Positions 56,078-64,000 of a DNA stretch of 64,000 nt are shown piece after piece. This stretch comes from Gammaproteobacteria bacterium (GTDB lineage Bacteria; Pseudomonadota; Gammaproteobacteria; Steroidobacterales; Rariloculaceae): positions 36,338 to 100,337 of the forward strand of contig DASVDR010000020.1 in NCBI GenBank assembly GCA_036381015.1, written 5' to 3'. Each line of letters opens with the position of its first letter. Position 1 is the first letter of the stretch. The position numbers and the translations under genes are program-made. The notes beneath the pieces were generated by a model. The model made no database searches. It saw only the letters and a list, made by a program, of their open reading frames with translations, and was not told where the DNA came from.

Positions 56078-56754
56078 CCGGCGCGGATCTGAACGGCATC
56101 GGGATGACCTCCGCGCGCACCCGCGATCGGCTCGTCGAGCGGCTGCGCAACGAGGGGATCACGCACGAGCCGGTGCTCGAGCGAATCCGCTCGGTGCCGC
56201 GGCATCTCTTCGTCGACGAGGCGCTCGCAAGCCGCGCATACGAGGATACGGCGTTGCCGATCGGCTACGGGCAGACGATCTCGCAGCCGTACATCGTCGC
56301 GTTGATGACGGTCGCGCTGATCACCGATCTTCCCGCCGGCGTGAAGCTCGCGAAGGTCCTCGAGGTGGGAACCGGCTGCGGCTATCAGACCGCGGTGCTC
56401 GCGCCGTTCGTGCAGCACATCTACAGCGTCGAGCGGGTTCATGCGCTGTTCAGGCGCGCGCAGGAGAATCTGCGCCGGCTCGGCATCAACAACGTGAGCC
56501 TGCGGCACTCCGACGGGTGGCACGGCTGGCGCAGTCAGGCGCCGTTTCAAGGCATCCTTTGCGCGGCTGCTCCGCCCGAGATTCCGCCGGAGCTGCTCGA
56601 GCAGCTCGACGAAAACGGCGGGCGGCTCGTGATTCCGATCGGCGGGCGCGGACGGCAGAACCTCGTGAGCGTCACGCGCGAAGGCAACGAGTATCGCAAG
56701 CGCACGTTGACGCCGGTCAGCTTCGTCCCGCTCGTGGAAGGAACCGAGGGTTGA
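56074..56754 (+). CDS. pcm: protein-L-isoaspartate O-methyltransferase
   Basis: 226 residues. It methylates isoaspartyl residues to start repair of aged proteins. The SAM-binding motif is KVLEVGTGCGYQTAVLAPFV, with the Pcm-specific ALPIGYGQTISQPYIVALM upstream and GGRLVIPIGGRGRQ near the C-terminus. Coupled to surE by ATGA. Followed by a lipoprotein gene in the E. coli-like surE-pcm-nlpD order. Confidence 0.96.
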   Translation: MTGADLNGIGMTSARTRDRLVERLRNEGITHEPVLERIRSVPRHLFVDEALASRAYEDTALPIGYGQTISQPYIVALMTVALITDLPAGVKLAKVLEVGTGCGYQTAVLAPFVQHIYSVERVHALFRRAQENLRRLGINNVSLRHSDGWHGWRSQAPFQGILCAAAPPEIPPELLEQLDENGGRLVIPIGGRGRQNLVSVTREGNEYRKRTLTPVSFVPLVEGTEG

Positions 56755-56920
56755 GGCCGTTTCGCACACTGTCCGTTCTCGACGGCCGCTTCCTCGTCGT
56801 CGCCGGGAGTCCGATGAGCGGCGGTGAGCGCGCTGCGCGCCGTGTCGGGCGGTGCATCCATGCTCCAGGCGGGGACGCCGTGGCACGGCAGCGGGCCGTG
56901 CTCGTCGTCTTTCGGGGTCG

Positions 56921-57625
56921 ATGAGGGCGGCACCGGTTGCGCTGGCGCTGCTGCTTGCCGGATGCACCGGCGCCGCCGTCGACGACTCTGCTCGCGTGCA
57001 CATCGTGCAGCCCGGCGAGACGCTGTTCGGTATCGCGTGGACGTACGGGCTCGACTATCGCGATCTCGCCCGCTGGAACCGCCTTCCCGATCCGGATTTC
57101 ATCCAGGTCGGGCAACGGCTTCGCCTGACGCCGCTCCCCGGCGCCGCCGCGCGCACCGCGGCAGGTTCGCCGGCCGGCGGAGGAAGGCGGGCCGCCGCGC
57201 CCCCGGCGCGGCCCGCGCGCTCCGCCCCGCCGGTGCCGACTTCGCCGCCGCCCGAATGGCAGTGGCCGACGGCCGGACCGGTCGTGAGCGCGTTTCAGTC
57301 GTCGAGCGGCGGGCTGCCGAGCGGGATCTCGATCGCCGGCCGCGTCGGCCAGGCGATCGAGGCCGCGGCCGGAGGACGTGTCGTCTACGCGGGCAGCGGA
57401 TTGATCGGCTACGGCCAGCTCGTGATCATCCGGCACAACGACACCTATCTGACTGCGTACGGCCACAACAGCCGCTTGCTCGTCGAGCAGGGCCAGACCG
57501 TCGTGCGCGGGCAAAAGATCGCCGAGATGGGCCTCGGCCCGGAGCGGCAGCCGCGCCTGCACTTCGAGATCCGCCTGCACGGCGCGCCGGTCGATCCGCT
57601 CAAATACCTTCCGCCGAAGAGATGA
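56921..57625 (+). CDS. nlpD: NlpD-like LysM/LytM lipoprotein, degenerate peptidase
   Basis: 234 residues. A lipobox (ALLLAGC, Cys ~18) anchors it; a LysM domain follows (VHIVQPGETLFGIAWTYGL...), then a Pro/Ala linker and an M23/LytM domain (about 125-230). The zinc site is not conserved: the first ligand pair is replaced (PSGISIAG), and the final HxH is RLH (PRLHFEIR). This matches NlpD/EnvC, which activate cell-wall amidases instead of cutting. ATG 56921 puts the lipobox at the N-terminus. rpoS, normally next, is not here. Confidence 0.88.
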   Translation: MRAAPVALALLLAGCTGAAVDDSARVHIVQPGETLFGIAWTYGLDYRDLARWNRLPDPDFIQVGQRLRLTPLPGAAARTAAGSPAGGGRRAAAPPARPARSAPPVPTSPPPEWQWPTAGPVVSAFQSSSGGLPSGISIAGRVGQAIEAAAGGRVVYAGSGLIGYGQLVIIRHNDTYLTAYGHNSRLLVEQGQTVVRGQKIAEMGLGPERQPRLHFEIRLHGAPVDPLKYLPPKR

Positions 57626-57722
57626 TCGCCGCGACGGTATGCATCGCGGCTCGACCGCGCAGGCGGGACTTCGTGCGGAGGGCGAGCGCGGGAACTTGGG
57701 CGTCGCGAGCGCCGGTGACGGA

Positions 57723-58100
57723 TCAGCCCTCGGGCGGGTTGAACAGCGCGGCGACGACCCGGCGCTCCTCGTGCAGCAGCACGTTGAACGTCCGGCACGC
57801 GGCCGGCGTGCTCATGATCTCGAGGCCGACGGAGCGCGCGGCGAGCGCGGCCATCAGACCCGTGTCCGGCAGCAGGATCTCGGCGCCCGTTCCGAGCAGC
57901 ACGATCTCCGGATCGAGGTCGAGCGCGGGTTGGAGCGCCGCGAGGCCGACGTCGGCGGGCGAGGCCACGGTCCATCCCGTGATGATGCGGTCGGCGGCGA
58001 CGACGAGGTGGCCCTCGAACCAGGCCTGCCCGATACGCACGCGGCCGGGCTCCCACGCGCGAATCACGTTCGCCTCGGTGGTCTCTCTTGCTATTTCCAT
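57723..58100 (-). CDS. Mth938-like (DUF498) domain protein
   Basis: 125 residues. The whole protein matches the Mth938-like fold found in archaeal MTH938 and the AAMDC protein: IRAWEPGRVRIGQAWFEGHLVV, the core strand PEIVLLGTGAEILLP, and STPAACRTFNVLLHEERRVVAALFNP with the conserved A-C-R-T-(Y/F)-N-V-L segment. The biochemical function is unknown. It is convergent with nlpD and divergent from recJ. Confidence 0.88.
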   Translation of the reverse strand: MEIARETTEANVIRAWEPGRVRIGQAWFEGHLVVAADRIITGWTVASPADVGLAALQPALDLDPEIVLLGTGAEILLPDTGLMAALAARSVGLEIMSTPAACRTFNVLLHEERRVVAALFNPPEG

Positions 58101-58180
58101 CTCTGCGGTCTCGCAGGTGCTCGCACTTCGCCGCCGCGTGCGCCGGCGGGCCTCATCGTCAAGTTATCAGGTTTCCGGCG

Positions 58181-59881
58181 ATGCCGAAAATTGAGCGGCG
58201 GCCGCCGATGCCCGGCTCCGAGCACTGGCGGTGGCCGGCCGGCTTGCATCGCGTGCTGCGGCAAGTGCTGTCGCGCCGCCCGATTCGCGGCGCCGAAGAG
58301 CTCGCGCTCGACCTGAAGCACTTGATCCCGGTCGGTCGCTTCGACGCGCTCACGGGCGCGGTGGAGCTGCTGCTCGAGCATCGCGGCGGCACGATCGTGA
58401 TCGTCGGCGACTTCGATGCCGACGGCGCGACCAGCGCCGCGCTCGCGTGGCTCACGCTGCGGCGGCTCGGATTCGCGAACGTCCGCTATTTCATTCCGGA
58501 CCGCTTCGAGCTCGGCTACGGGCTGACGCCGGAGGTGGTCGAGCGTACCCGGGACCTCGGTCCGACGCTGATCATGACGGTCGACAACGGCATCACGAGC
58601 ACGGCCGGTGTCGACGCGGCGCGGGCGAGCGGCATCGACGTGCTGGTCACCGACCATCACTTGCCGCCGGCCGTGCTGCCGCGCGCGAACGCGATCGTGA
58701 ACCCGAACCTGCCGAACGACTCGTTCGCCGGGAAGCATCTCGCCGGCGTCGGCGTCGTCTTCTACCTGCTCGCTGCCCTCGGCCGCGCCGTCGGGCAGCC
58801 GAACGCGGTCATGGACGGCATCGATCTCGTCGCGCTCGGCACCGTGGCCGACCTCGTGCGCCTCGACCGATCGAACCGCATCCTCGTGAGCCAGGGCCTG
58901 AAGCGCATCCGTGCGGGCAGGTGTCGGCCGGGCATCGCGGCCCTGATCCGCGCGGCCGGCTTGAAGCTTGCGGACGTGACGGCGGCTGCGCTCGGCTATC
59001 AAATCGGACCTCGTCTGAACGCCGCCGGACGTCTCGACGACATGTCCGTCGGCGTGCGCTGTCTCGTGACCGACGACGACGCGGAGGCGGCCGCGCTCGC
59101 CGAGCGGCTCGACGCGCTGAATCGCGAGCGGCGCGAGCTCGAGGCGCGGATGCGCGAGGAAGCGATCGAGCTCGTCGATGCGATGCAGCGTCTCGACGGC
59201 GCGGCCTTGCCGCACGTCGTGTGCCTGACGCACCCGCAGTGGCACGAGGGCTTGGTCGGGCTGGTCGCGTCGCGGGTCAAGGATCGCTACTACCGCCCGA
59301 CCTTCGCGTTCGCTCCGGCGAGCGGCGGCAGGCTGAAGGGCTCCGGCCGGTCGATTCCGGGCTTTCACCTGCGCGACGCGCTCGCCGAGGTCGCGGCCCG
59401 GCATCCGGGGCTGCTCGAGCGGTTCGGCGGGCACGCGATGGCCGCCGGATTGACGATCGAATCCGGCGCGTTCGAGCACTTCGAGGCGGCGATCGAGCAA
59501 GCGGGACGCCGCTTGCTCGACGGCGACTGCTTCGCGGAGCGGATCCTGACCGACGGCGAGCTCGACGCCGACGATCTGACCGTCGAGGTCGCGGCGCTGC
59601 TTCGCGACGCCGGGCCGTGGGGGCAGGGCTTCCCGGAGCCGTGCTTCGACGGGCGCTTCGAGCTCCTCGGGTACAAGGTGCTGAAGGACGCGCACGTCAG
59701 AATGATGCTGAAGCCGCGGTCCGGGCGCCGCCCGGTGGAAGCGATCGCGTTCAACCGCGCCGCCGCCCTGCCGCCGCTCGACGGCGAGCTGACGGTGGTG
59801 TACCGCCTCTCGGTCGACGACTATTTCGAGCCGCCGAAGCTGAAGCTCATCGTCGACCACGTCGAGCGGACCGCGTGCTAG
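58181..59881 (+). CDS. recJ: single-stranded-DNA-specific exonuclease RecJ
   Basis: 566 residues. 5'-3' ssDNA exonuclease in recombination and mismatch repair. DHH motifs: IVIVGDFDADGATSAAL, MTVDNGITS, VTDHHLPP, GVGVVFYLLAAL, and the DHHA1 region with GSGRSIPGFHLRDAL and FGGHAMAAGLTI. ATG 58181 gives a normal N-terminus. Gammaproteobacterial recJ-prfB-lysS order; prfB follows after 36 nt. Confidence 0.96.
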   Translation: MPKIERRPPMPGSEHWRWPAGLHRVLRQVLSRRPIRGAEELALDLKHLIPVGRFDALTGAVELLLEHRGGTIVIVGDFDADGATSAALAWLTLRRLGFANVRYFIPDRFELGYGLTPEVVERTRDLGPTLIMTVDNGITSTAGVDAARASGIDVLVTDHHLPPAVLPRANAIVNPNLPNDSFAGKHLAGVGVVFYLLAALGRAVGQPNAVMDGIDLVALGTVADLVRLDRSNRILVSQGLKRIRAGRCRPGIAALIRAAGLKLADVTAAALGYQIGPRLNAAGRLDDMSVGVRCLVTDDDAEAAALAERLDALNRERRELEARMREEAIELVDAMQRLDGAALPHVVCLTHPQWHEGLVGLVASRVKDRYYRPTFAFAPASGGRLKGSGRSIPGFHLRDALAEVAARHPGLLERFGGHAMAAGLTIESGAFEHFEAAIEQAGRRLLDGDCFAERILTDGELDADDLTVEVAALLRDAGPWGQGFPEPCFDGRFELLGYKVLKDAHVRMMLKPRSGRRPVEAIAFNRAAALPPLDGELTVVYRLSVDDYFEPPKLKLIVDHVERTAC

Positions 59882-59917
59882 TATTGCGCCCCCAAAATCC
59901 CTTGGCGACGTCAATCG

Positions 59918-61013
59918 ATGGAACGTAATCAAATCGGCGCTCGGATCGCCGAGCTGAAGGAGCGCGCCGACGCTCTCAGGGGGTATCTTTGACTATCGCG
60001 AGAAGCGCGAGCGGCTCGAGGAAGTCGATCGCGAGCTCGAGGATCCCGACATCTGGTCGAGCCCCGAGCGGGCTCAAGCGCTCGGCCGCGAGCGCGCCGC
60101 GCTCGAAAGCGTCGTCAGCACGCTCGATCGCCTAGACAAGACGCTGCGCGACGCGGCGGAGCTCTACGAGCTCGCGCGTGCCGAGGGCGACGAAGGCGCG
60201 CTCGACGACATCGCACGCGAGGTGCTGAGCGCCGCGGACGACGTCGAGCGGCTCGAGTTCCGCCGAATGTTCTCGCACGAGATGGACGCGCACAACGCGT
60301 TCCTCGACATTCAGGCGGGGTCGGGCGGGACCGAAGCCCAGGATTGGGCCGAGATGCTGCTGCGGATGTACTTGCGCTGGGCCGAGCAGCACGGCTTCGA
60401 GACCGAGATCCTGGAGCTCTCCCCGGGAGAGGTCGCCGGCATCAAGAGCGCGACCGTTCACGTGCGCGGGGAATACGCGTACGGATGGCTGCGGACGGAG
60501 ACCGGCGTGCATCGGCTCGTCCGGAAATCGCCGTTCGACTCCGGGCACCGCAGGCACACGTCGTTCGCCGCGGTGTTCGTCTCGCCGGAGGTCGAGGACG
60601 ATATCGATATCGAGATCGATCCGGGCGACCTGAGGATCGACGTGTACCGGTCGAGCGGCGCCGGCGGGCAGCATGTGAACAAGACCGAGTCCGCCGTGCG
60701 GATCACTCACCTGCCGACCGGGATCGTGGTGCAGTGCCAGAACGACCGCTCGCAGCACAAGAACAAGGCCACGGCGATGGGGCAGCTTCGCGCGAAGCTT
60801 TACGAGCTCGAGCAGCAGAAGCGCCGCGAGCAGGCTCAGGCGCTCGAGGAAGGAAAGGCCGACATCGGCTGGGGCAGCCAGATCCGTTCGTACGTGCTCG
60901 ATCAGTCACGCGTGAAGGACTTGCGGACCGGTTACGAGACCGGCCAACCGGGCGCAGTGCTCGACGGCGACCTCGATCCGTTCCTTCAGGAGAGCCTGAA
61001 GCAGGGACTTTGA
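59918..61013 (+). CDS. prfB: peptide chain release factor 2 (programmed +1 frameshift)
   Basis: 364 residues after a +1 shift: codons 59918-59989, then 59991-61013. The first frame reaches CTT TGA at 59987-59992, preceded by the internal Shine-Dalgarno AGGGGG, and continues as GAC TAT. RF2 reads UGA/UAA; the tripeptide is SPF ([15 protein letters not shown]), identifying RF2 not RF1, and GGQ lies in [18 protein letters not shown]. The shift autoregulates RF2: scarce RF2 lets ribosomes shift instead of stopping at UGA. The gene is intact and should not be called a pseudogene. Confidence 0.97.
59978..59993 (+). promoter_or_regulatory. RF2 programmed frameshift site
   Basis: AGGGGGTATCTTTGAC is identical to the E. 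coli prfB recoding signal: anti-SD-pairing AGGGGG, 3-nt spacer, slippery CTT, in-frame TGA followed by C (a weak stop context). Confidence 0.96.
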
Positions 61014-61039
61014 CCCGACCGGCGCATCGGCTGAGCAGA

Positions 61040-62584
61040 ATGAGCGACGACAAGCACTTGGACGAGAATCGGCTGATTGCCGAAAGACGCGCGAAGCTCG
61101 CCCGCCTGCGGGAGCGAGGTAACGCGTATCCGAACGACTTCCGCCGCACGGCGCTCGCGCAGCAGATCGTCGCCGCGTACGGCGCGCACGACGCAGAGAC
61201 GCTCGAGCGGGAGAACGCCGTCGTGAAGGTGGCGGGCCGAATGCTCGCGAAGCGCGTGATGGGCCGAAACAGCTTCGCGAAGATTCAGGACCGCTCCGGG
61301 CAGATTCAGCTCTTCGTGCAGCGCGACGCGATCTCCGAGGAACGCTACGCCGACTTCAAGAAATGGGATCTCGGCGACATCGTCGGCGCCGTCGGCAAGG
61401 TGTTCAAGACGAACACCGGCGAGGTCTCCGTTGCGGTGTCCGAGCTCGAGCTGCTCGTGAAGTCGCTGCGGCCGCTGCCGGAGAAGTGGCACGGCATCGC
61501 GGATGCGGAGCTCAAGGTACGGCGCCGTTATCTCGATCTCATCGTCAACGAGCGCGCGCGGGAAGTGTTTCGCCTGCGCTCTCGGACGATGTCGACCATC
61601 CGTCGGTTCCTCGACGCGCTCGATTTTCTCGAGGTCGAGACGCCGATGATGCACCCGATCCCCGGCGGCGCCGCCGCCCGGCCGTTCGAGACGCATCACC
61701 GCGCGCTCGATCTCACGCTCTATCTGAGGATCGCGCCGGAGCTCTATCTGAAGCGTCTACTCGTCGGGGGGTTCGAGCGCGTGTACGAGCTCGGCCGCGT
61801 GTTCCGCAACGAAGGCGTGTCCACGCGCCACAACCCCGAGTTCACGATGCTGGAGCTCTATCAGGCTTATGCGGATTATCGCGAGATGATGGCGCTCACG
61901 GAGACGCTGCTGCGCGAGACCGCACGCGCGGTGCTCGGGCGCACCGAGATCGAGTACCAGGGCGAGCGCTTCGAGCTCGGCGCCGCTTTCCCGCGCATCC
62001 GCTTCGAGGACGCGCTGCTCGAGCACGGCGGCGCGCATGCGGCGAATGCGGAAAGCGATGCGGCTTTGGCCCGGTCGGCTGTGCTGTCCCGCGAGTCGCT
62101 CCGAGACCGCGAGACGCTCGCCGCGCTCTGCCGCTCGCGGGGAATCGAGGTGCTTCCGGATTTCGGTGCGGGCAAGCTGCAGCTCGAGCTCTTCGAAAAG
62201 ACCGTGGAGCCGCGTCTTCGCGGTCCCGTGTTCGTCACGCATTACCCCGCCGAGGTGTCGCCGCTCGCGCGGCGGACCGACGGCGACCCGTTTCTCACGG
62301 ACCGCTTCGAGCTGTTCGTCGCGGGACGGGAAATCGCCAACGGCTTCTCCGAGCTCAACGATCCCGAGGACCAGGCCGAGCGCTTTCGCGCGCAGGCCGA
62401 GGCGAAGGCTCGCGGCGACGAGGAGGCGATGGTGTACGACGAGGACTACGTGCGCGCGCTCGAGTACGGCATGCCCCCGGCAGGCGGGCTCGGCATCGGC
62501 GTGGACCGGCTCGTGATGCTGCTGACCGACACGGCCTCGATTCGCGACGTGCTGCTGTTTCCTCATCTGAAGCCGGAAGCATGA
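61040..62584 (+). CDS. lysS: lysyl-tRNA synthetase, class II
   Basis: 514 residues. An N-terminal OB anticodon-binding domain ([23 protein letters not shown]) is followed by class II motif 1 ([21 protein letters not shown]), motif 2 ([20 protein letters not shown]) and motif 3 ([13 protein letters not shown]). LysS charges tRNA-Lys. ATG 61040 lies 26 nt after prfB, the conserved prfB-lysS operon. Confidence 0.97.
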   Translation: MSDDKHLDENRLIAERRAKLARLRERGNAYPNDFRRTALAQQIVAAYGAHDAETLERENAVVKVAGRMLAKRVMGRNSFAKIQDRSGQIQLFVQRDAISEERYADFKKWDLGDIVGAVGKVFKTNTGEVSVAVSELELLVKSLRPLPEKWHGIADAELKVRRRYLDLIVNERAREVFRLRSRTMSTIRRFLDALDFLEVETPMMHPIPGGAAARPFETHHRALDLTLYLRIAPELYLKRLLVGGFERVYELGRVFRNEGVSTRHNPEFTMLELYQAYADYREMMALTETLLRETARAVLGRTEIEYQGERFELGAAFPRIRFEDALLEHGGAHAANAESDAALARSAVLSRESLRDRETLAALCRSRGIEVLPDFGAGKLQLELFEKTVEPRLRGPVFVTHYPAEVSPLARRTDGDPFLTDRFELFVAGREIANGFSELNDPEDQAERFRAQAEAKARGDEEAMVYDEDYVRALEYGMPPAGGLGIGVDRLVMLLTDTASIRDVLLFPHLKPEA

Positions 62585-62621
62585 GTTGCGGGCGCCGTGT
62601 TCGCGGCCTCGGGCGGCGGCG

Positions 62622-63545
62622 GTGACGTTATCGACTGAAGACGCGGCCGATCGCGCGCGCGACGGCGTGCTCGCGGCCTTCGTCGCGTACACGCTGTGGG
62701 GCTTCCTACCGATCTACTTCAAGGTCGTAGCGGCCGTTCCGTCCCTCGAGGTGCTCGCCCACCGCATCGTCTGGGCGGTGCCGTTCGGCGCACCGATCAT
62801 CCTCGCTCGGCGGCAATGGCCGGACGTGATGCGGGCCGTGGCGACGCGGCGCACGCTCGGCCTTCTCGCGATCGCCGCCGTGGTGATCGCCGTGAATTGG
62901 CTCGTTTACATCTGGGCGGTGCAGAACGACCGGATCTTTCAGGCGAGCTTGGGCTACTACATCAATCCGCTGATGTACGTGCTGGTCGGCGTGGCGCTCT
63001 TCCACGAGCGGTTGCGAAGGCTGCAGACGGCCGCGGTGTTGCTCGCGGCCGCCGGCGTCGCCGTGCTCACGATCAGCGGCGGAGAATTTCCCGCGGTCGC
63101 GCTCACGCTCGCGACGTGTTTCACGATCTACGGCGTCATCCGCAGCCGCGTCGCCGTCGGCGGCATGCCGGGCCTCTTCATCGAGACGGTAATTCTGTTT
63201 CCGGCCGCGGCGGCCTACCTCGCATGGCTGATGTACCACGGCGACGCGGCGTTCGGCTCCGGCGGCGCGGCGGTCTCCGGGCTGCTGGTGCTCGCGGGAC
63301 CGATCACGGTGCTGCCGCTCCTGGCCTTCGCGCTCGCGGCGCGTCGGCTGCAGCTGTCCACGATCGGCGTCATGCAGTTCATCGCGCCGACGCTGCAATT
63401 CGTCGTCGGCCTCGCGTACGGCGAGCGGCTCACGACCGCGCACTCGGTCTGCTTCGCGATGATCTGGGTGGCGGTGACGCTGTTCAGCTTGGATGCGTGG
63501 CGATCCGCGCGCACGAAGGAGGCGGTTCTGGCCACGTCGAGCTAG
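62622..63545 (+). CDS. rarD: RarD-like EamA-family permease
   Basis: 307 residues, about ten membrane helices. The opening GVLAAFVAYTLWGFLPIYFK and NWLVYIWAVQNDRIFQASLGYYINPLM are the hallmark of the RarD (chloramphenicol-sensitive protein) branch of EamA transporters; LQLSTIGVMQFIAPTLQF is the matching second-repeat signature. The substrate is unknown. GTG 62622 is the likely start; a TTG at 62586 would add 12 residues. Last gene in the window. Confidence 0.88.
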   Translation: MTLSTEDAADRARDGVLAAFVAYTLWGFLPIYFKVVAAVPSLEVLAHRIVWAVPFGAPIILARRQWPDVMRAVATRRTLGLLAIAAVVIAVNWLVYIWAVQNDRIFQASLGYYINPLMYVLVGVALFHERLRRLQTAAVLLAAAGVAVLTISGGEFPAVALTLATCFTIYGVIRSRVAVGGMPGLFIETVILFPAAAAYLAWLMYHGDAAFGSGGAAVSGLLVLAGPITVLPLLAFALAARRLQLSTIGVMQFIAPTLQFVVGLAYGERLTTAHSVCFAMIWVAVTLFSLDAWRSARTKEAVLATSS

Positions 63546-63660
63546 TGTCGAATACGACGAGGGCCGCCGCACGGTCGGGTCTCGAGCGAAGAGCGTTCCC
63601 TGAGGCTTCTCGCACGGCGGGGGCGCTCGAAGAGCGGTCGTTCGAGGCTGCCGCACGGTC

Positions 63661-63766
63661 GGGTCTCGACGTGTGCCTTTGCGAGGCACGCCGGAAGTGC
63701 GTCCCTGCGGCTCGTCTGCGGCCATCCCTGGCCGCAGACGGCCTCGCAAAGGCCCACGTCGAGCCC
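63661..63766. repeat. multi-stem inverted-repeat element, copy B
   Basis: Outer stem 63661-63687 with 63741-63766 (25 of 26 pairs, one bulged T); inner hairpin 63714-63723/63730-63739 (10 of 10, loop ATCCCT); unpaired 26-nt segment 63688-63713, identical to that of copy A at 24 of 26 positions. The stem sequences differ from copy A but remain paired, including two compensated positions in the inner hairpin. Confidence 0.85.
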
Positions 63767-63919
63767 CGGCCCCCTTGACGTGCGCGCGTCTTCGAGGCGT
63801 GGTGCTCAGAGCTCGGCAGCCACATCAGTTCGCGTCGCGATCGCGGCGTCATGCGCTCCCCTCGGCGATCCGGGAGCTTCGTTGATCGCGCTTCGCCGTG
63901 GGTAGGGGCCTTTGCGCAC

Positions 63920-64000
63920 CGCGACGTTTGGGGGACGTGGGGCGGTGCACCGCTTTCCGAGGCCGTCTGCCGCCAGGACGGCGGCAGACGAGCCCCCAAG
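63920..64000 (-). repeat. inverted, edge-truncated copy C of the element
   Basis: On the minus strand it shows the same order as copy B: ...GGGGGCTC, inner hairpin GTCTGCCGCC/GGCGGCAGAC (63965-63974 with 63980-63989, loop GTCCT on this strand), then GGCCTCGGAAAG. The 26-nt segment is cut by the window end. Copies B and C are therefore inverted relative to each other. The 5' limit is approximate. Confidence 0.65.

Larger units (their letters stand above)
63546..64000. other. 455-nt repeat-rich, gene-free end of window
   Basis: The region holds copy B of the inverted-repeat element, a direct repeat (GCCGCACGGTCGGGTCTCGA at 63566-63585 and 63650-63669, 84 nt apart) on its 5' side, about 130 nt with nothing recognisable (63775-63900), and an inverted partial copy C at the edge. 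No gene is supportable. Confidence 0.7.

Noticed and set aside
59918-59992. prfB as a frameshifted pseudogene
   Set aside because: The in-frame TGA lies in the canonical RF2 programmed frameshift signal and the rest of the gene is intact.

Overview
The window is a very GC-rich, densely packed bacterial chromosome segment from a gammaproteobacterium. The evidence is gene order. Positions 25382-54794 carry the classical run dapD-glnD-map | rpsB-tsf-pyrH-frr-uppS-cdsA-rseP-bamA-skp-lpxD-fabZ-lpxA-lpxB-rnhB-dnaE-accA-tilS-pyrG-kdsA-eno-ftsB. It is followed by surE-pcm-nlpD and then recJ-prfB-lysS, with the exact 'AGGGGGTATCTTTGAC' recoding site of RF2. Many starts are GTG or TTG. The exported-protein content and RAYT/REP elements suggest an uncultivated or soil/aquatic lineage, but I cannot place it below class level. 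I saw no rRNA, tRNA, CRISPR array or prophage.

Layout. 1-4757: the end of an N-formylglutamate amidohydrolase, a YbdK-type carboxylate-amine ligase, DusA, a SAM methyltransferase and a class III nucleotide cyclase fused to an FHA domain. 4758-9429: GTP-PEP carboxykinase (minus strand), YoaA helicase and TsaB. 9529-19780: a phosphate-starvation block (phoB-phoR-phoU, dsbB, pstSCAB), interrupted by a REP-associated tyrosine transposase (RAYT) and dapE, with candidate PHO boxes before phoB and pstS. 19881-25128: an osmolyte ABC importer with a fused permease/binding protein, a DMT-family exporter, and a two-gene exported pair of unknown role. 25382-54794: the conserved translation, envelope and lipid A supercluster. 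54735-63545: Smr protein, SurE, Pcm, a degenerate LytM lipoprotein, a Mth938-like protein, RecJ, RF2, LysS and a RarD-like permease.

Two families of non-coding repeats stand out. The first is a REP-like family built on GGTGTC(A/T)GACACC flanked by A and T tracts. It occurs at eight loci, each beside a gene end and often touching the stop codon, so it probably doubles as an intrinsic terminator; its likely transposase (RAYT, 12996-13697) sits between two paired copies. The second is a large multi-stem inverted-repeat element (47368-47565, 63661-63766, and an inverted, edge-truncated copy near 63960-64000). Its 26-nt unpaired segment is conserved while its stems differ by compensatory changes. 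This is the best candidate for something not yet described.

The MEP isoprenoid genes dxr, ispD and ispF, normally embedded in this synteny (dxr between cdsA and rseP; ispD/ispF after ftsB), are absent from these positions. This raises the possibility of relocation or replacement by another isoprenoid route.
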